The notes under the pieces are model-generated. The model worked only from the letters and a program-made list of their open reading frames with translations, searched no databases and was not told the DNA's origin. Shown piece by piece: positions 51,351-61,073 of a stretch of 64,000 nucleotides of DNA; the first letter of the stretch is position 1, and the number at the start of each line of letters is the position of its first letter. A program made the translations under genes and the position numbers. Source of the DNA: Staphylococcus rostri (GTDB lineage: Bacteria; Bacillota; Bacilli; Staphylococcales; Staphylococcaceae); NCBI RefSeq assembly GCF_002902145.1, contig NZ_PPRF01000032.1, forward strand, positions 1 through 64,000, in the 5' to 3' direction.

Positions 51351-52643
51351 TTATGGATAAAGTCTATTTAATAAACGTGGGAATGGTGATGTTTCACGTA
51401 CGTGTTCCACACCAGAAATCCATGCAACGGTACGCTCTAATCCTAAACCAAAACCACTATGTGGCACGCTACCATACTTACGTAAATCTAAATAGTATTG
51501 ATAGCTTTCAGGATCTAATTGGTGTGCATCAATGCGTGATTCTAAAAGTTCTAAATCATTAATACGTTCTGAACCACCAATGATTTCACCATAGCCTTCA
51601 GGTGCAATCAAGTCTGCACATAATACAGTTTCTTCATTTTCAGGGTTTGGTTGCATATAGAATGGTTTAATTTTTGTTGGATAGTTGACGATAAATACTG
51701 GTAAATCATAATGATTGGCAATTGCCGTTTCATGTGGTGCACCAAAGTCATCGCCCCACTCAATATCATCAAAACCAGCTTCATGTAAAAATGTAATCGC
51801 ATCATCATATGAAATGCGTGGGAATGGTGCCACCACTTTTTCAAGTTTTGATGTGTCGCGATCTAACATTTTTAATTCAAGTGCACAGTTTTTAAGAACA
51901 GATTGCACAACAAATGCGACATATTCTTCTTGCACTTTTAAGCTTTCTTCATGGTTTGTGAACGCCATTTCTGGTTCAATCATCCAGAATTCGATTAAAT
52001 GACGACGTGTTTTAGATTTTTCAGCACGGAATGTTGGACCGAATGAGAACACTTTACCGTGCGCCATTGCAGCTGCTTCCATATATAATTGACCACTTTG
52101 AGATAAAAATGCATCTTCATCAAAATATTTTGTATGGAATAACTCGCTTGTGCCTTCTGGAGCACTTGCTGTTAAGATTGGTGGATCAATTTTAGTAAAG
52201 CCGTTGTCATTGAAAAATTCATAAGTTGCACGAATGATTTCGTTACGAATTTTCATAACTGCGTGTTGTTTTTTAGAACGTAACCATAAATGACGGTGGT
52301 CCATTAAGAATTCTGTTCCGTGATTTTTAGGTGTAATCGGATAGTCATGTGCTTCGTGAATGACTTCGATTGATTTTACTTGCATCTCATAACCTAAGTC
52401 TGAACGGTTATCTTCTGTAATCTCACCTGTGATATAAATAGAAGACTCTTGTGTGAGTGACTTAGCTGTTTTGAAGATGTCTTCTTCAACTTCTGATTTC
52501 ACAACAACACCTTGCATAAAGCCTGTGCCATCACGTAATTGTAGGAATGCAATTTTACCACTAGAGCGCTTATTTGCGAGCCATGCGCCGATTGTTACTT
52601 CTTCGCCAATATGATTTTTTGCTTCTTTAATTGTTGTTTTCAT
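51351..52643 (-). CDS. asnS: Asparagine-tRNA ligase
   Basis: A class IIb aminoacyl-tRNA synthetase of 430 residues. The OB-fold anticodon domain (1-105) includes [20 protein letters not shown]. Catalytic motif 2 is [20 protein letters not shown] near residue 202, and motif 3 is [12 protein letters not shown] near 400. AsnRS rather than AspRS is supported by length and the absence of the bacterial AspRS insertion. TTAGGAG precedes the ATG. The short 83-base upstream region shows no T-box. Confidence 0.95.
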   Translation of the reverse strand: MKTTIKEAKNHIGEEVTIGAWLANKRSSGKIAFLQLRDGTGFMQGVVVKSEVEEDIFKTAKSLTQESSIYITGEITEDNRSDLGYEMQVKSIEVIHEAHDYPITPKNHGTEFLMDHRHLWLRSKKQHAVMKIRNEIIRATYEFFNDNGFTKIDPPILTASAPEGTSELFHTKYFDEDAFLSQSGQLYMEAAAMAHGKVFSFGPTFRAEKSKTRRHLIEFWMIEPEMAFTNHEESLKVQEEYVAFVVQSVLKNCALELKMLDRDTSKLEKVVAPFPRISYDDAITFLHEAGFDDIEWGDDFGAPHETAIANHYDLPVFIVNYPTKIKPFYMQPNPENEETVLCADLIAPEGYGEIIGGSERINDLELLESRIDAHQLDPESYQYYLDLRKYGSVPHSGFGLGLERTVAWISGVEHVRETSPFPRLLNRLYP

Positions 52644-52727
52644 AACTAATCTCCTAATTTATTTACTGCTATTATTTTAACAAAAGTTAATTATGACTTC
52701 TAGCTTATGCATTAGAAATATCATGGA

Positions 52728-55442
52728 TTAACAAAGATTTTGCTGTTCTGAACCAATTTTATCTAGCTGATTTAAACGTTTTTCAAAATCATCGATATCA
52801 CCCTGCTGTTGATGATAAGATGCTATTGTTTGTTGGAAGAACGGCTTATAGCGACTCGTAATTAAACGGTTATCAAACGAAACGATGATACCTCTATCAT
52901 TTTCATTTCTTAATAAACGACCGAGTCCCTGTCTAAAACGTGTTACCGCATCTGGCAAAATATAATCTTTAAAGATATTGGAAAATTCATCTTTTAACAA
53001 CATCGGTTTAGTCGCGTGTTGATTCATGAATGGTAGCTTTGCAATCATGACACATTTGACACCACTTGCTTGATAGTTAAAGCCTTCAAAAAATGTACTC
53101 GTTCCTAACAATATCGCTTTTTCGAAATGATTAAACTTTTGAACGATTTTATGGTTTTGACTTTGTTGTTGCGCCAAAATAACATAATCGTCGAATGCGG
53201 CTATTTCATTAAGATATTCCATCACTTCATAAAGCATTTGATAATTGGTAAAAAGAATCAGACATTTGCCGTTAATCGTTGTGACATAACGTGTAATATA
53301 TTCAACAATTGTCTGTACATATGCTTCGTGATTTTGATAATTGAACGGTTCTATATCAGTCGGTATAAAAATATAACCATTGTCGTAATTCACTGGTTGT
53401 GCTTGAATTTGATATAGATTAAATGATGTGTCATCTTTAAACCAATTTTTAAACGCTGCAAAGGATTGATTAAACGTTAAAGTTCCCGAAATAAAAGTTA
53501 AAGATTTAAACTGTAGCAGTAATTGCTCAGTAAGTACTGTTTTAACATCTGTTTCTTTAACGTGTAATTTAATTGTTGATTTTTGATCTAAATTTTTGAG
53601 TGAGACATAAAATACTTTATTGTGTTTCAAACCATCTTCAATCGGTTTCAACTGGGCAGCAATATATAATAATTGCTTTCTCAATGTTTTGACCGTCTTA
53701 TGTTTAATGTTTTCAAAGTGCAATAAAGTTTGATGAATTTTTTTAATTAAGCGATGTAAATCCGTTAATAGTGTTTCACTCGATATGTCATAAACATAAT
53801 ATAATTTTGACGACTCATCATTGTGAATGTGTTCCGACTGAATTTGCTCGAAAAGATGTTCAAAGAAAGCGTCATTCATGTCGTGTATTTCAATAATATC
53901 TTGCTTAATCATAAAGACATTCATCGGCTGAATATCTAAGTTTTCTTTAAGTCGCTGTTGTTCAAGTTCATCAATTTGGGCAAGCAACTTTTCATTTTCA
54001 GTTTTTCCAATTAAACCGAGCTGATACTTCATGTCGGCATACCCTATTTCGTGTACAGCACAATCTAACGCATAATCCGGAAGACGATGGGCTTCATCAA
54101 TAATACAATGGTCAAATAATTGATAAATCATATTTTCAGATGATGAACGTAAGAGATGGGCATGGTTGGTAATCCCTATTTGAATATTATGTGCGTTCAT
54201 GCGAATTTGATGATAATAATCAATATCTTTACGCATTGGTACGTATGTTTCGATTTTTTGATCTAAATACATTTTGACGCCGCCACGTAGGTTCAATTCA
54301 TGAATATCGCCAGTATTGGTTTCTAATAACCATATCAATAATTGTAACTTAAGTAAGTTTACTTCATAGTTATTCGTTTCATCATTCATGATTTGATGAA
54401 CGAGCCCGAGTGATATGTAATCGCGCTTACTTTTAATAACACATGCGTTAATTTGTGTATTTAGTGCGCGATTAATAAGCGGAATATCTTGTTCTATCAG
54501 CTGATATTGTAATAGCTTCGTGTTCGTTGAAATCATCACATGTTCGCCTGTCTCAATGTAATACATTAAGGCAGCGATAAGATACGCTAGTGATTTTCCA
54601 CTTCCTGTTTCAGCTTCAATCAGTGCCGTGTCATTCTGCATCAATTGATTGTATATGACTTCTGCTAAATAGCGTTGATCTTCACGATATTGATAGCCTG
54701 CATATGTAATGACTTGTTCATATAGCTTAGCGAGTCCATCATTAAATGCAATTTGCGGATGATCGAATAAGCTTATCGGTTTGTAGTAAATATCATTAAA
54801 TTGTGCCAATGTATGATGTGCGACATGTGTAGAATCATGTTGTCGAACAAGTTCAAAAAAGTAGTTATCTAGGTGGAACTTAAGATTTTTACTTAAATGA
54901 TACAGTTGTTTTTTGCTATCGATTGGTAATGACTCAAATTTAGCAAATGCATGAATCATGATCTTAGCAGTCGTTTTAGCATCTTCATCGGCGCGATGTG
55001 CTTGCGCAAGTGGAATATCAAGTGCTTGCGCTAATTCACTCAGTTGATAACTTTTTTCTGATGGGAAAGCGATTTTGAAAAGTTCTAACGTATCAATGAT
55101 TTGTTTCGGTTGAAAGCTAATTTGGCATCGTTCAAAAGCCACTTTTAAGAAATTGAGATCAAAGTTGACGTTATGTGCTACAAAAATACAGCCTTGTAAT
55201 TGTTGATAAATCTCATCAGCAATTTCATGAAAATAAGGCGCATGTTCGAGCATATCATTTTCAATTGCTGTTAGTGCCTGGATGAATGTCGGAATTTCTT
55301 TATCTGTTTTAATCATGGAATGGTATGTTTTGACGATTTGATGTTGTTCGACAAAAACGATACCGATTTGAATAATATCGTCTATTTGCGCTTGATTACC
55401 CGTTGTTTCTAGGTCAATAACTGCATATCTTGGGGATTTCAA
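52728..55442 (-). CDS. dinG: DinG-type exonuclease/helicase-like protein
   Basis: A 904-residue protein. The N-terminal DEDDh exonuclease (1-165) has VIDLETTG (D-x-E), FVAHNVNFDLNFL near 95 and HRADEDAKTT near 147. The helicase-like part shows Walker A EAETGSGKSLAYLIA near 280 and DEAH (IIDEAHRLPDYA) near 448. E. coli DinG has a 4Fe-4S cluster between motifs; here I see no four-cysteine set. S. aureus DinG is reported to act mainly as a 3'-5' exonuclease. The gene is followed upstream by birA. Confidence 0.92.
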   Translation of the reverse strand: MKSPRYAVIDLETTGNQAQIDDIIQIGIVFVEQHQIVKTYHSMIKTDKEIPTFIQALTAIENDMLEHAPYFHEIADEIYQQLQGCIFVAHNVNFDLNFLKVAFERCQISFQPKQIIDTLELFKIAFPSEKSYQLSELAQALDIPLAQAHRADEDAKTTAKIMIHAFAKFESLPIDSKKQLYHLSKNLKFHLDNYFFELVRQHDSTHVAHHTLAQFNDIYYKPISLFDHPQIAFNDGLAKLYEQVITYAGYQYREDQRYLAEVIYNQLMQNDTALIEAETGSGKSLAYLIAALMYYIETGEHVMISTNTKLLQYQLIEQDIPLINRALNTQINACVIKSKRDYISLGLVHQIMNDETNNYEVNLLKLQLLIWLLETNTGDIHELNLRGGVKMYLDQKIETYVPMRKDIDYYHQIRMNAHNIQIGITNHAHLLRSSSENMIYQLFDHCIIDEAHRLPDYALDCAVHEIGYADMKYQLGLIGKTENEKLLAQIDELEQQRLKENLDIQPMNVFMIKQDIIEIHDMNDAFFEHLFEQIQSEHIHNDESSKLYYVYDISSETLLTDLHRLIKKIHQTLLHFENIKHKTVKTLRKQLLYIAAQLKPIEDGLKHNKVFYVSLKNLDQKSTIKLHVKETDVKTVLTEQLLLQFKSLTFISGTLTFNQSFAAFKNWFKDDTSFNLYQIQAQPVNYDNGYIFIPTDIEPFNYQNHEAYVQTIVEYITRYVTTINGKCLILFTNYQMLYEVMEYLNEIAAFDDYVILAQQQSQNHKIVQKFNHFEKAILLGTSTFFEGFNYQASGVKCVMIAKLPFMNQHATKPMLLKDEFSNIFKDYILPDAVTRFRQGLGRLLRNENDRGIIVSFDNRLITSRYKPFFQQTIASYHQQQGDIDDFEKRLNQLDKIGSEQQNLC

Positions 55443-55469
55443 TGAATTTGACCTCCTTTCTATACAACT

Positions 55470-56444
55470 TTATGGGAGCTCGATATCTGCACTCATCAAG
55501 CGATGTAAATTACCTTGTTCATCGACTACGTGTAAAAAGCCTTCGTCGTCAATTTGAATCACTTTACCGTAAAATTGTTTCTGACCTTCCGTAAAGCGTA
55601 AACGACGTTGCCAGATGTTTGAAACCGCAATATATTCATCTTTGATACTGCTAAATGGTTCTTCTAAAAATTGTTGGTAACGTTGCTCAATTTGTAAAAT
55701 CAAGTCATGTAAAAATGTATAGCGATCAACTAATGAATCACGATGAAGTCGAATACTTGTTGCCTGGAGTGGTACAGATGTATCAAAATCCTCGAGTTGT
55801 TGGTTCACGTTAATGCCTATACCACATACAACGGCTTCTATGCCATCAGCATTAGCGACCATTTCTGTTAAAAAGCCGCATACTTTGCGGTCGCCAATAT
55901 AAATATCATTTGGCCATTTAACAGCAACTTTTTCATCGACATATTGTTGAATGGTATTACAAATTGCAAGTGAAATGAACAAGTTAAATGTTGTCAGCAT
56001 GGAAAATGGAATGTTAGGACGTAATACAAGCGTCATCCAAACCCCTTGCCCTTTTGCAGATTGCCAACGACGTTTAAAACGCCCTTTACCTGCTGTTTGT
56101 TCATCACTTAAAATAAGCATCGTTTCTGCATGATCTACTAAGGCACGTTTGGCGATGTCTTGTGTAGATGTCACAGAATCAAACGTTTGAATTGTTTCGA
56201 CTAAGTTTTGGTCTTTTAATAGCCCTTGTAGTATACCTGTATGCCATTCAGTCGGATAAGCATTTAAACGATGCCCTTTATTGTGCACAGAATCAATGGA
56301 CACGTTTTCTGATTTTAATTGATCTATCACTTTTTTAACGCTCATACGTGAAATATTGAGGCGTTCAGCAATCGCTTGTCCTGAAAGATAGTTTGGTTGT
56401 GCTTCAGTTAACAAAGCAAGTATGTTATCACGGTATTTCGACAT
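55470..56444 (-). CDS. birA: Biotin-protein ligase and repressor BirA
   Basis: A bifunctional class II biotin ligase of 324 residues. A winged helix (1-65, SGQAIAERLNISRMSVKKVI) would bind bio operators. The ligase domain has GKGRFKRRWQSAKGQGVWMT near residue 115, the biotin-binding KWPNDIYI near 176, and a C-terminal SH3-like domain (about 270-324). It both biotinylates carboxylases and represses biotin genes. It overlaps cca by 17 bases. Confidence 0.94.
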   Translation of the reverse strand: MSKYRDNILALLTEAQPNYLSGQAIAERLNISRMSVKKVIDQLKSENVSIDSVHNKGHRLNAYPTEWHTGILQGLLKDQNLVETIQTFDSVTSTQDIAKRALVDHAETMLILSDEQTAGKGRFKRRWQSAKGQGVWMTLVLRPNIPFSMLTTFNLFISLAICNTIQQYVDEKVAVKWPNDIYIGDRKVCGFLTEMVANADGIEAVVCGIGINVNQQLEDFDTSVPLQATSIRLHRDSLVDRYTFLHDLILQIEQRYQQFLEEPFSSIKDEYIAVSNIWQRRLRFTEGQKQFYGKVIQIDDEGFLHVVDEQGNLHRLMSADIELP

Positions 56445-57639
56445 TTCCCTTCACCCATTCAATAATTTCTTGTTCAGTGTTCGTTACTTGTTGTTGGACG
56501 ACTGCACATTCAGCGCGTCGTAATGCATCTTTAATCCATGGTCCTGCTTTTTTATCAAAAGTTTGCATCAACACTTTACCGTTTATTGCGAGTTGTTGAA
56601 GATGTGTAATTGCAAGTGTCTGCCATATTTCAGAAACTGTTTCTGCATTAAATATTAGCTTCGATGGTTGGGATATTGCATTCGTTTCAAGCAACGCCTG
56701 CATATCCAATAGTTCTCTGCATATCGAGTCACCAAAATCATATACAAATTGGCGCAGTTCTGTTTTTGACGTCAAAGTGGGTGCTTGTTCGAGCGCTTGT
56801 AGTAATCGCTGAGCGTGTCTGATTTCATCATTACTGCGTTTCAGTTGTTTCGTGTTAATATGATGTTCTGATTGGCGCATCACAATTGCCAAAAACTGTG
56901 GTAATGTGACAGGTTCTGTAATATGGATACGTTCCATCGGCATTTCTTTAAAATACGGTAGATAGTCCCAAATATGTAAATCTTGCAATGTTGAAAATGT
57001 TTCTGAGACATAATTGCCAGCAAGTAGCTTTTCTAATTCCACCATTATACGTTCAATAGCAAGGTGTGAAATATCAGCGGTCTTTTCAACCATTGCGTCG
57101 TAAGTTGTTGCATCGATTGTAAAACCGAGTTGTGATTTAAAGCGTAATCCACGTAAAATACGTAGTGCATCTTCGTCAAAACGTTCGCGTGGATCGCCTA
57201 CTGTACGAATGATTTTAGTAGCAATATCTTGTTGGCCGTTAAAGTGGTCCAAAATGTTAAATTGTGCGTCCATTGCAATGGCATTAATTGTAAAATCGCG
57301 GCGTTCAACATCTTGATACAGGTCACGTACAAAATACACTTCGCTTGGGCGACGATGATCGATATAGGCACCCTCTGTTCGGAAAGTGGTTATTTCGTAA
57401 TTGTCACCTTGCCATACAACGTTAATCGTGCCGTGTTCTTTGCCAATCGGAATCGTATGATCAAACAGCGCTTCAATTTCATCAGGTGTCGCACTCGTTG
57501 TCATGTCGATATCGTTAATCGGACGTGCCATTAAATAATCACGGACTGCACCGCCGACAAAATAGGCCTCATAGCCATGGCTCGTAAGCTGTTGCATAAC
57601 CGGTATTGCTGTTAAAAATGGTGCTTTATCATTCATCAT
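56428..57639 (-). CDS. cca: CCA tRNA nucleotidyltransferase
   Basis: Adds or repairs the CCA end of tRNAs. The nucleotidyltransferase head has FVGGAVRDYL near residue 28, the catalytic INDIDMTTSATPDE, and RRDFTINAIAMD near 110. The template region shows EDALRILRGLRFKSQLGF near 154, with helical neck, body and tail after. The length of 403 is normal. The start is either 57639 or the adjacent 57636, both served by GGAG; the TTG at 57651 is inside that site. It overlaps bshA by 11 bases. Confidence 0.93.
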   Translation of the reverse strand: MMNDKAPFLTAIPVMQQLTSHGYEAYFVGGAVRDYLMARPINDIDMTTSATPDEIEALFDHTIPIGKEHGTINVVWQGDNYEITTFRTEGAYIDHRRPSEVYFVRDLYQDVERRDFTINAIAMDAQFNILDHFNGQQDIATKIIRTVGDPRERFDEDALRILRGLRFKSQLGFTIDATTYDAMVEKTADISHLAIERIMVELEKLLAGNYVSETFSTLQDLHIWDYLPYFKEMPMERIHITEPVTLPQFLAIVMRQSEHHINTKQLKRSNDEIRHAQRLLQALEQAPTLTSKTELRQFVYDFGDSICRELLDMQALLETNAISQPSKLIFNAETVSEIWQTLAITHLQQLAINGKVLMQTFDKKAGPWIKDALRRAECAVVQQQVTNTEQEIIEWVKGNVEIP

Positions 57640-58762
57640 CGGCCGCTCCAATCATTTGGCGGTAATGAGATTCGTACTGATCTGCAATAATTGAAGAATG
57701 GAAGCGTTGCTTGACATCCTTTAACATATTTTGTTGTAACGTTTTGTACAATGTTTCATCTGATAATAATTTCAGGGCGTAGTGTGCTGCTTTTTCACTA
57801 TCACCTACGTCAACCAAATACCCTGTTTCACTGTGTCGAATCACTTCTTGAATACCACCAGCGCGTGTGCCGATTGGGACAACACCTGTCGTCATTGCTT
57901 CAAGTAACGTTAGACCGAAACTTTCTTTTTCACTCATCAATAAGACTAAATCTGATATTTGATAAAAATTGCTTACACAATCTTGCTTTCCTAAAAACAG
58001 GACGTCATCTAATAAATCTAGGTTGCGTACCTTTTCACGCATATCGAGTAATTCAGGGCCGTCACCAATCAGCAATAACTTTGCTTTCGTTTGTTGACGG
58101 ATATGATGGAAAGTATCAATAATCGTATCGATGCGTTTCACTTTTCTAAAGTTAGAAACATGAATAATCACTTTCTCATCTTCTGCTATGCCGTAACTCG
58201 CTTTAAGCTCTGAATTGTATCCAGTCGGAAATTCAGATTCACGCACAAAGTTATAAATCGGAACAATTGCTTTATTTGGTTTGATAATTTCATAAGTTTC
58301 ATCCTTAAGAGATTCACTGACACTCGTTACGACATCACTTTGTTCAATGCCGAACTTAATCGCGTTCCGCAGTGCATGATCATAACCTAAAACAGTAATA
58401 TCTGTCCCATGTAATGTCGTCATAATTTTAATATCTTTTCCTGACATTTGACGTGCCAGAATACCACAAATAGCATGCGGAATGGCATAGTGCATATGTA
58501 GAAGATCTAAATCATACTCATTAATAACATTCGCAATTTTAGTACTTAACGAAATGTCATACGGCGGATATTGAAAAACGGCGTACTGATTTACATCGAC
58601 TTGATGAAATGTAATATTTGGAATTGGTTTATTAAGGCGAAATGGCATATTTGATGTAATAAAATGGACTTCATGACCACGCTCTGCCATTAGAATACCG
58701 AGTTCTGTCGCGATAACACCAGAACCACCAATTGATGGATAACACGTAATTCCAATTTTCAT
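57629..58762 (-). CDS. bshA: Bacillithiol biosynthesis glycosyltransferase BshA
   Basis: A GT4 glycosyltransferase that joins GlcNAc to L-malate, the first step of bacillithiol. The glycine loop is GITCYPSIGGSGVIATELG near residue 3. The HMHYAIPHA region lies near 92, and the donor site ends with EKESFGLTLLEAMTTGVVPIG near 282. The length of 377 fits. The bacilliredoxin at 33 kb would use the thiol. It is the first gene of a bshA-cca-birA unit, as in Bacillus. Confidence 0.94.
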   Translation of the reverse strand: MKIGITCYPSIGGSGVIATELGILMAERGHEVHFITSNMPFRLNKPIPNITFHQVDVNQYAVFQYPPYDISLSTKIANVINEYDLDLLHMHYAIPHAICGILARQMSGKDIKIMTTLHGTDITVLGYDHALRNAIKFGIEQSDVVTSVSESLKDETYEIIKPNKAIVPIYNFVRESEFPTGYNSELKASYGIAEDEKVIIHVSNFRKVKRIDTIIDTFHHIRQQTKAKLLLIGDGPELLDMREKVRNLDLLDDVLFLGKQDCVSNFYQISDLVLLMSEKESFGLTLLEAMTTGVVPIGTRAGGIQEVIRHSETGYLVDVGDSEKAAHYALKLLSDETLYKTLQQNMLKDVKQRFHSSIIADQYESHYRQMIGAADDE

Positions 58763-58777
58763 GACATGTTACCTCCT

Positions 58778-59098
58778 TTATTTTCGTTCAAAACGATCTT
58801 TGTCACGCGTATTAAACTTGTGCATCGTTTGATTAAAACTTTCTGTCATATCAATATTTAAAGAATTGGCAATACAGAGTAGTACAAATAGGTTATCGCC
58901 TAACTCTGCTTCTATCGTATTGGTTGCTTCACTTTCTTTTTTACGTTTTTCACCGTAATAATGGTTGATTTCACGCGCAAGCTCCCCCACTTCTTCAGTC
59001 ATACGTGCTAAGTTTGCTAATGGTGAAAAATAACCTGCTTTAAATTGTGAAATGTAAGCATCTACTTCTTGTTGCATTTCGTGCATAGATTTTGACAT
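58778..59098 (-). CDS. MazG-like nucleotide pyrophosphohydrolase
   Basis: A 106-residue MazG-fold protein with the metal motifs EEVGELAREI (ExxE) near residue 35 and EAELGDNLFVLLCIAN (ExxD) near 64. It likely hydrolyses a nucleoside triphosphate to its monophosphate; related Bacillus YpjD lies near bshA and cca as well. GAGGTCATATC precedes the ATG weakly (AAAGAGG). It stands 15 bases before bshA, so it probably leads that operon. Confidence 0.86.
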   Translation of the reverse strand: MSKSMHEMQQEVDAYISQFKAGYFSPLANLARMTEEVGELAREINHYYGEKRKKESEATNTIEAELGDNLFVLLCIANSLNIDMTESFNQTMHKFNTRDKDRFERK

Positions 59099-59240
59099 GA
59101 TATGACCTCTTTCTTATAAGCATTCTCTCTTATATTACATTTATCTGACGTGATGAGCAATTCATGACGCTTATAGGAAGAATAAAAAATAGACTGAAGT
59201 GTGGTATTATTTTTAGCAGACTAATTAGCGGAAAAAAGAC

Positions 59241-59366
59241 AAAAAAAAGACGCTTTGCACGTCTCTAATTTAATGCAGTATTAATTTTTGTATCTGCGCC
59301 ACAACGCCGATTACTAAGAATGCAGTATTAATTTTTGTATCTGTGCTACAACACCGATTAATTAAT
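59241..59366 (-). ncRNA. Candidate small RNA with a duplicated 42-nt unit
   Basis: On the minus strand a promoter (see 59373-59401) leads into about 126 bases with no ORF. These end in a hairpin (AGACG-TGCAAAG-CGTCT, 59248-59264) and a run of eight T. Most of the RNA is two near-identical 42-base units, each ending ATACAAAAATTAATACTGCA. An isolated promoter-to-terminator unit this short is best explained as a small RNA. I do not recognise it as a named staphylococcal RNA, and expression is unproven. Confidence 0.55.
59272..59360. repeat. Direct repeat of 42 bases, two copies
   Basis: Units at 59272-59313 and 59319-59360 are spaced 47 bases apart. They differ at three positions (CGCC/TGCT and CGCC/CACC regions). 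Both start AATGCAGTATTAATTTTTGT. The low divergence suggests either recent duplication or selection on both copies. Confidence 0.88.
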
Positions 59367-59372
59367 ATCTTT

Positions 59373-59401
59373 ATTATAACAATACATATGTGTCAAAACA
59401 A
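59373..59401 (-). promoter_or_regulatory. Promoter of the candidate small RNA
   Basis: On the minus strand TTGTTT and TATAAT are 17 bases apart. Transcription would start near 59366, at the edge of the second repeat unit. No downstream ORF exists before the terminator at 59241. Confidence 0.6.
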
Positions 59402-59655
59402 TTAAAATTATAAGAGAAATTCTGTCGAAAACGTTGCTCCTTGAACACCGACATAGCTAAGTTGTGAAAGGAGTGTATAGCGTTTCTCTGTCCCCCAGTT
59501 ACTTAGCTTTTTGGGGACTACGATGAAATCCTTGCTCACGCGTGAGGTTTCTGTAGTGGTCTTAAATTTGGCCGAAAGTGTGGTAGTCATATTGAAAATC
59601 TTGATTTTGAGACAACGTTTATAGGGTACTCTGAACCCAAATTTTTGAGTCCTAG
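59400..59655. repeat. Decayed dispersed repeat, copy H
   Basis: Blocks such as GGGGACTACGATGAAATCC, GTGAGGTTTCTGTAGTGGTC and TTTGAGACAACGTTTATAGGG match copies B and F with many changes. The 60-codon minus ORF across this stretch is a by-product of the repeat. No other gene is seen between the small RNA promoter and the yugP terminator. Confidence 0.55.
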
Positions 59656-59680
59656 CTCCATTTTGAACAGCCTAACAAAC

Positions 59681-59712
59681 AAAAAAGCCGAAACAATAGT
59701 TTCAGCTTTTTT
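59681..59712 (-). terminator. Terminator of the yugP gene
   Basis: Minus strand AAAAAAGCTGAAAC pairs with GTTTCGGCTTTTTT around a TATT loop, 2 bases past the stop codon. Confidence 0.88.
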
Positions 59713-59714
59713 GA

Positions 59715-60419
59715 CTATTCTGCAGAGCGCGCCATTAAGATAAAACGTACAAGTTCTGCAACTGCAACTGCTGTTGCTGCGACGTATGTCATCGCTGCTG
59801 CACGTAAAACACGGCCTGCATGTTTGTATTCTTTTTCATTAACAATTTGCATACGTTGAATTTGATTCATTGCACGCTTACTTGCATCAAACTCAACTGG
59901 TAATGTCACAATTGAGAATAATACGGCGAATGCCATTAAGAAAATACCAATCCATAAGGCAGATGTACCAATCGCCATATTCATCGCTGTTAATACGATA
60001 CCCGCCATAATAAAGATGTATGATAATGAGCTACCTAAGTTTGCAACTGGCACAAGTGCTGAACGGAAACGTAAGAAGAAGTAGCCTTCATAGTGTTGAA
60101 TTGCGTGACCTACTTCATGTGCCGCGATGGCTGTTCCTGCAACGCTTGGTCGGTTGTAGTTTGCCGGTGATAACACAACGACTTTATTTTTTGGATCATA
60201 ATGGTCTGTTAAAAAACCTTGTCCTTCTTTGACATCTACATCATAGATGCCGTTTGCGTGTAATATTTCTAATGCGACTTCTCTACCCGTCTTGCCGCTT
60301 GTTGATCTTACTTTAGAATATTTTTCATAGTTCGATTTTACACTGTGTTGGGCATACATAGGAAGAATCATCAGTACTACAAAATATAGAATCATTGACA
60401 TAAATGACATGGTGTTCAC
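59715..60419 (-). CDS. YugP-type membrane zinc metallopeptidase
   Basis: A 234-residue membrane protein with the zinc site AAHEVGHAIQH near residue 94. It has one N-terminal and two to three later hydrophobic segments (about 4-20, 118-142, 148-170 and 205-228). The family (peptidase M-like DUF, YugP) is widespread in Firmicutes with no proven substrate. AGGAG is 8 bases before the ATG. It follows the DUF1405 gene by 8 bases. Confidence 0.88.
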   Translation of the reverse strand: MNTMSFMSMILYFVVLMILPMYAQHSVKSNYEKYSKVRSTSGKTGREVALEILHANGIYDVDVKEGQGFLTDHYDPKNKVVVLSPANYNRPSVAGTAIAAHEVGHAIQHYEGYFFLRFRSALVPVANLGSSLSYIFIMAGIVLTAMNMAIGTSALWIGIFLMAFAVLFSIVTLPVEFDASKRAMNQIQRMQIVNEKEYKHAGRVLRAAAMTYVAATAVAVAELVRFILMARSAE

Positions 60420-60427
60420 TCCTTTTA

Positions 60428-61048
60428 TTATATTTTACGTGGTTCACGTATAGGGGTCAAACTATTTACTCTACGCTGCTTAATTCGCCATAATACAAAA
60501 ATAATCGGTATCATCGAGAGCCAAAATGCAATATAGCCGATTAGACTTTCGTAACTTGTTAATGAACCGTATACGGGATATTGATGAAAGACGTAATCAA
60601 TGACGTCATTATGAATCACCCATACGTTAGTAATCGCAATACTTGTAAAAGTAAAGTGAAAACGTGGTAGAAAGAGCAATGCTTGAAGTGCCATAATACC
60701 ATGCGACATGATAAGCATTACGCCTGTCAAATAGATCGTATCGTCCACATAGAACAGCATAAAATTCATGATAACCGCCCAGACACCATACTTAAATAAA
60801 GTGACAAAGGCCAATGTATCAATAATGGCCGATTGTTTATTGGCAATAAATAATATTAAGCTAATAGATAGAAAAAGTGTTGCTGTTGGACTATCTGGAA
60901 CAAACGGCCAGAAATACCAAGGTGTCTGTGCGAGTTGTGGTCCGTACCATATATACCCATAAATCGTGCCTAATAAATTAGAAATTAATAAAATGTACAG
61001 GACTGGTTTGTGATACAGCAATGTTTGTACGAGTGATTTGATAGACAT
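60428..61048 (-). CDS. DUF1405 family membrane protein (YpjA-like)
   Basis: A 206-residue protein with about six membrane segments and the family patterns GTIYGYIWYGPQLAQTPWYF near residue 28 and PDSPTATLFLS near 50. Function unknown. ATG 61048 follows GAGGTATATTCA; the upstream in-frame ATG precedes that site. It lies between the ReoY-like gene and yugP, all on one strand with short gaps, so it is likely part of their operon. Confidence 0.85.
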   Translation of the reverse strand: MSIKSLVQTLLYHKPVLYILLISNLLGTIYGYIWYGPQLAQTPWYFWPFVPDSPTATLFLSISLILFIANKQSAIIDTLAFVTLFKYGVWAVIMNFMLFYVDDTIYLTGVMLIMSHGIMALQALLFLPRFHFTFTSIAITNVWVIHNDVIDYVFHQYPVYGSLTSYESLIGYIAFWLSMIPIIFVLWRIKQRRVNSLTPIREPRKI

Positions 61049-61073
61049 TGAATATACCTCGTTGTACATATTT

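Noticed and set aside
52644-52727. T-box leader before asnS
   Set aside because: Only about 80 bases separate asnS from dinG and no T-box motif or antiterminator is visible.
59272-59360. CRISPR-like array
   Set aside because: Only two units, 42 bases long with a 5-base spacer, no further copies and no cas genes; a plain direct repeat.
59408-59590. 60-codon minus-strand ORF upstream of the candidate small RNA
   Set aside because: It lies in a decayed repeat copy, has no ribosome binding site, and its sequence tracks the repeat blocks.
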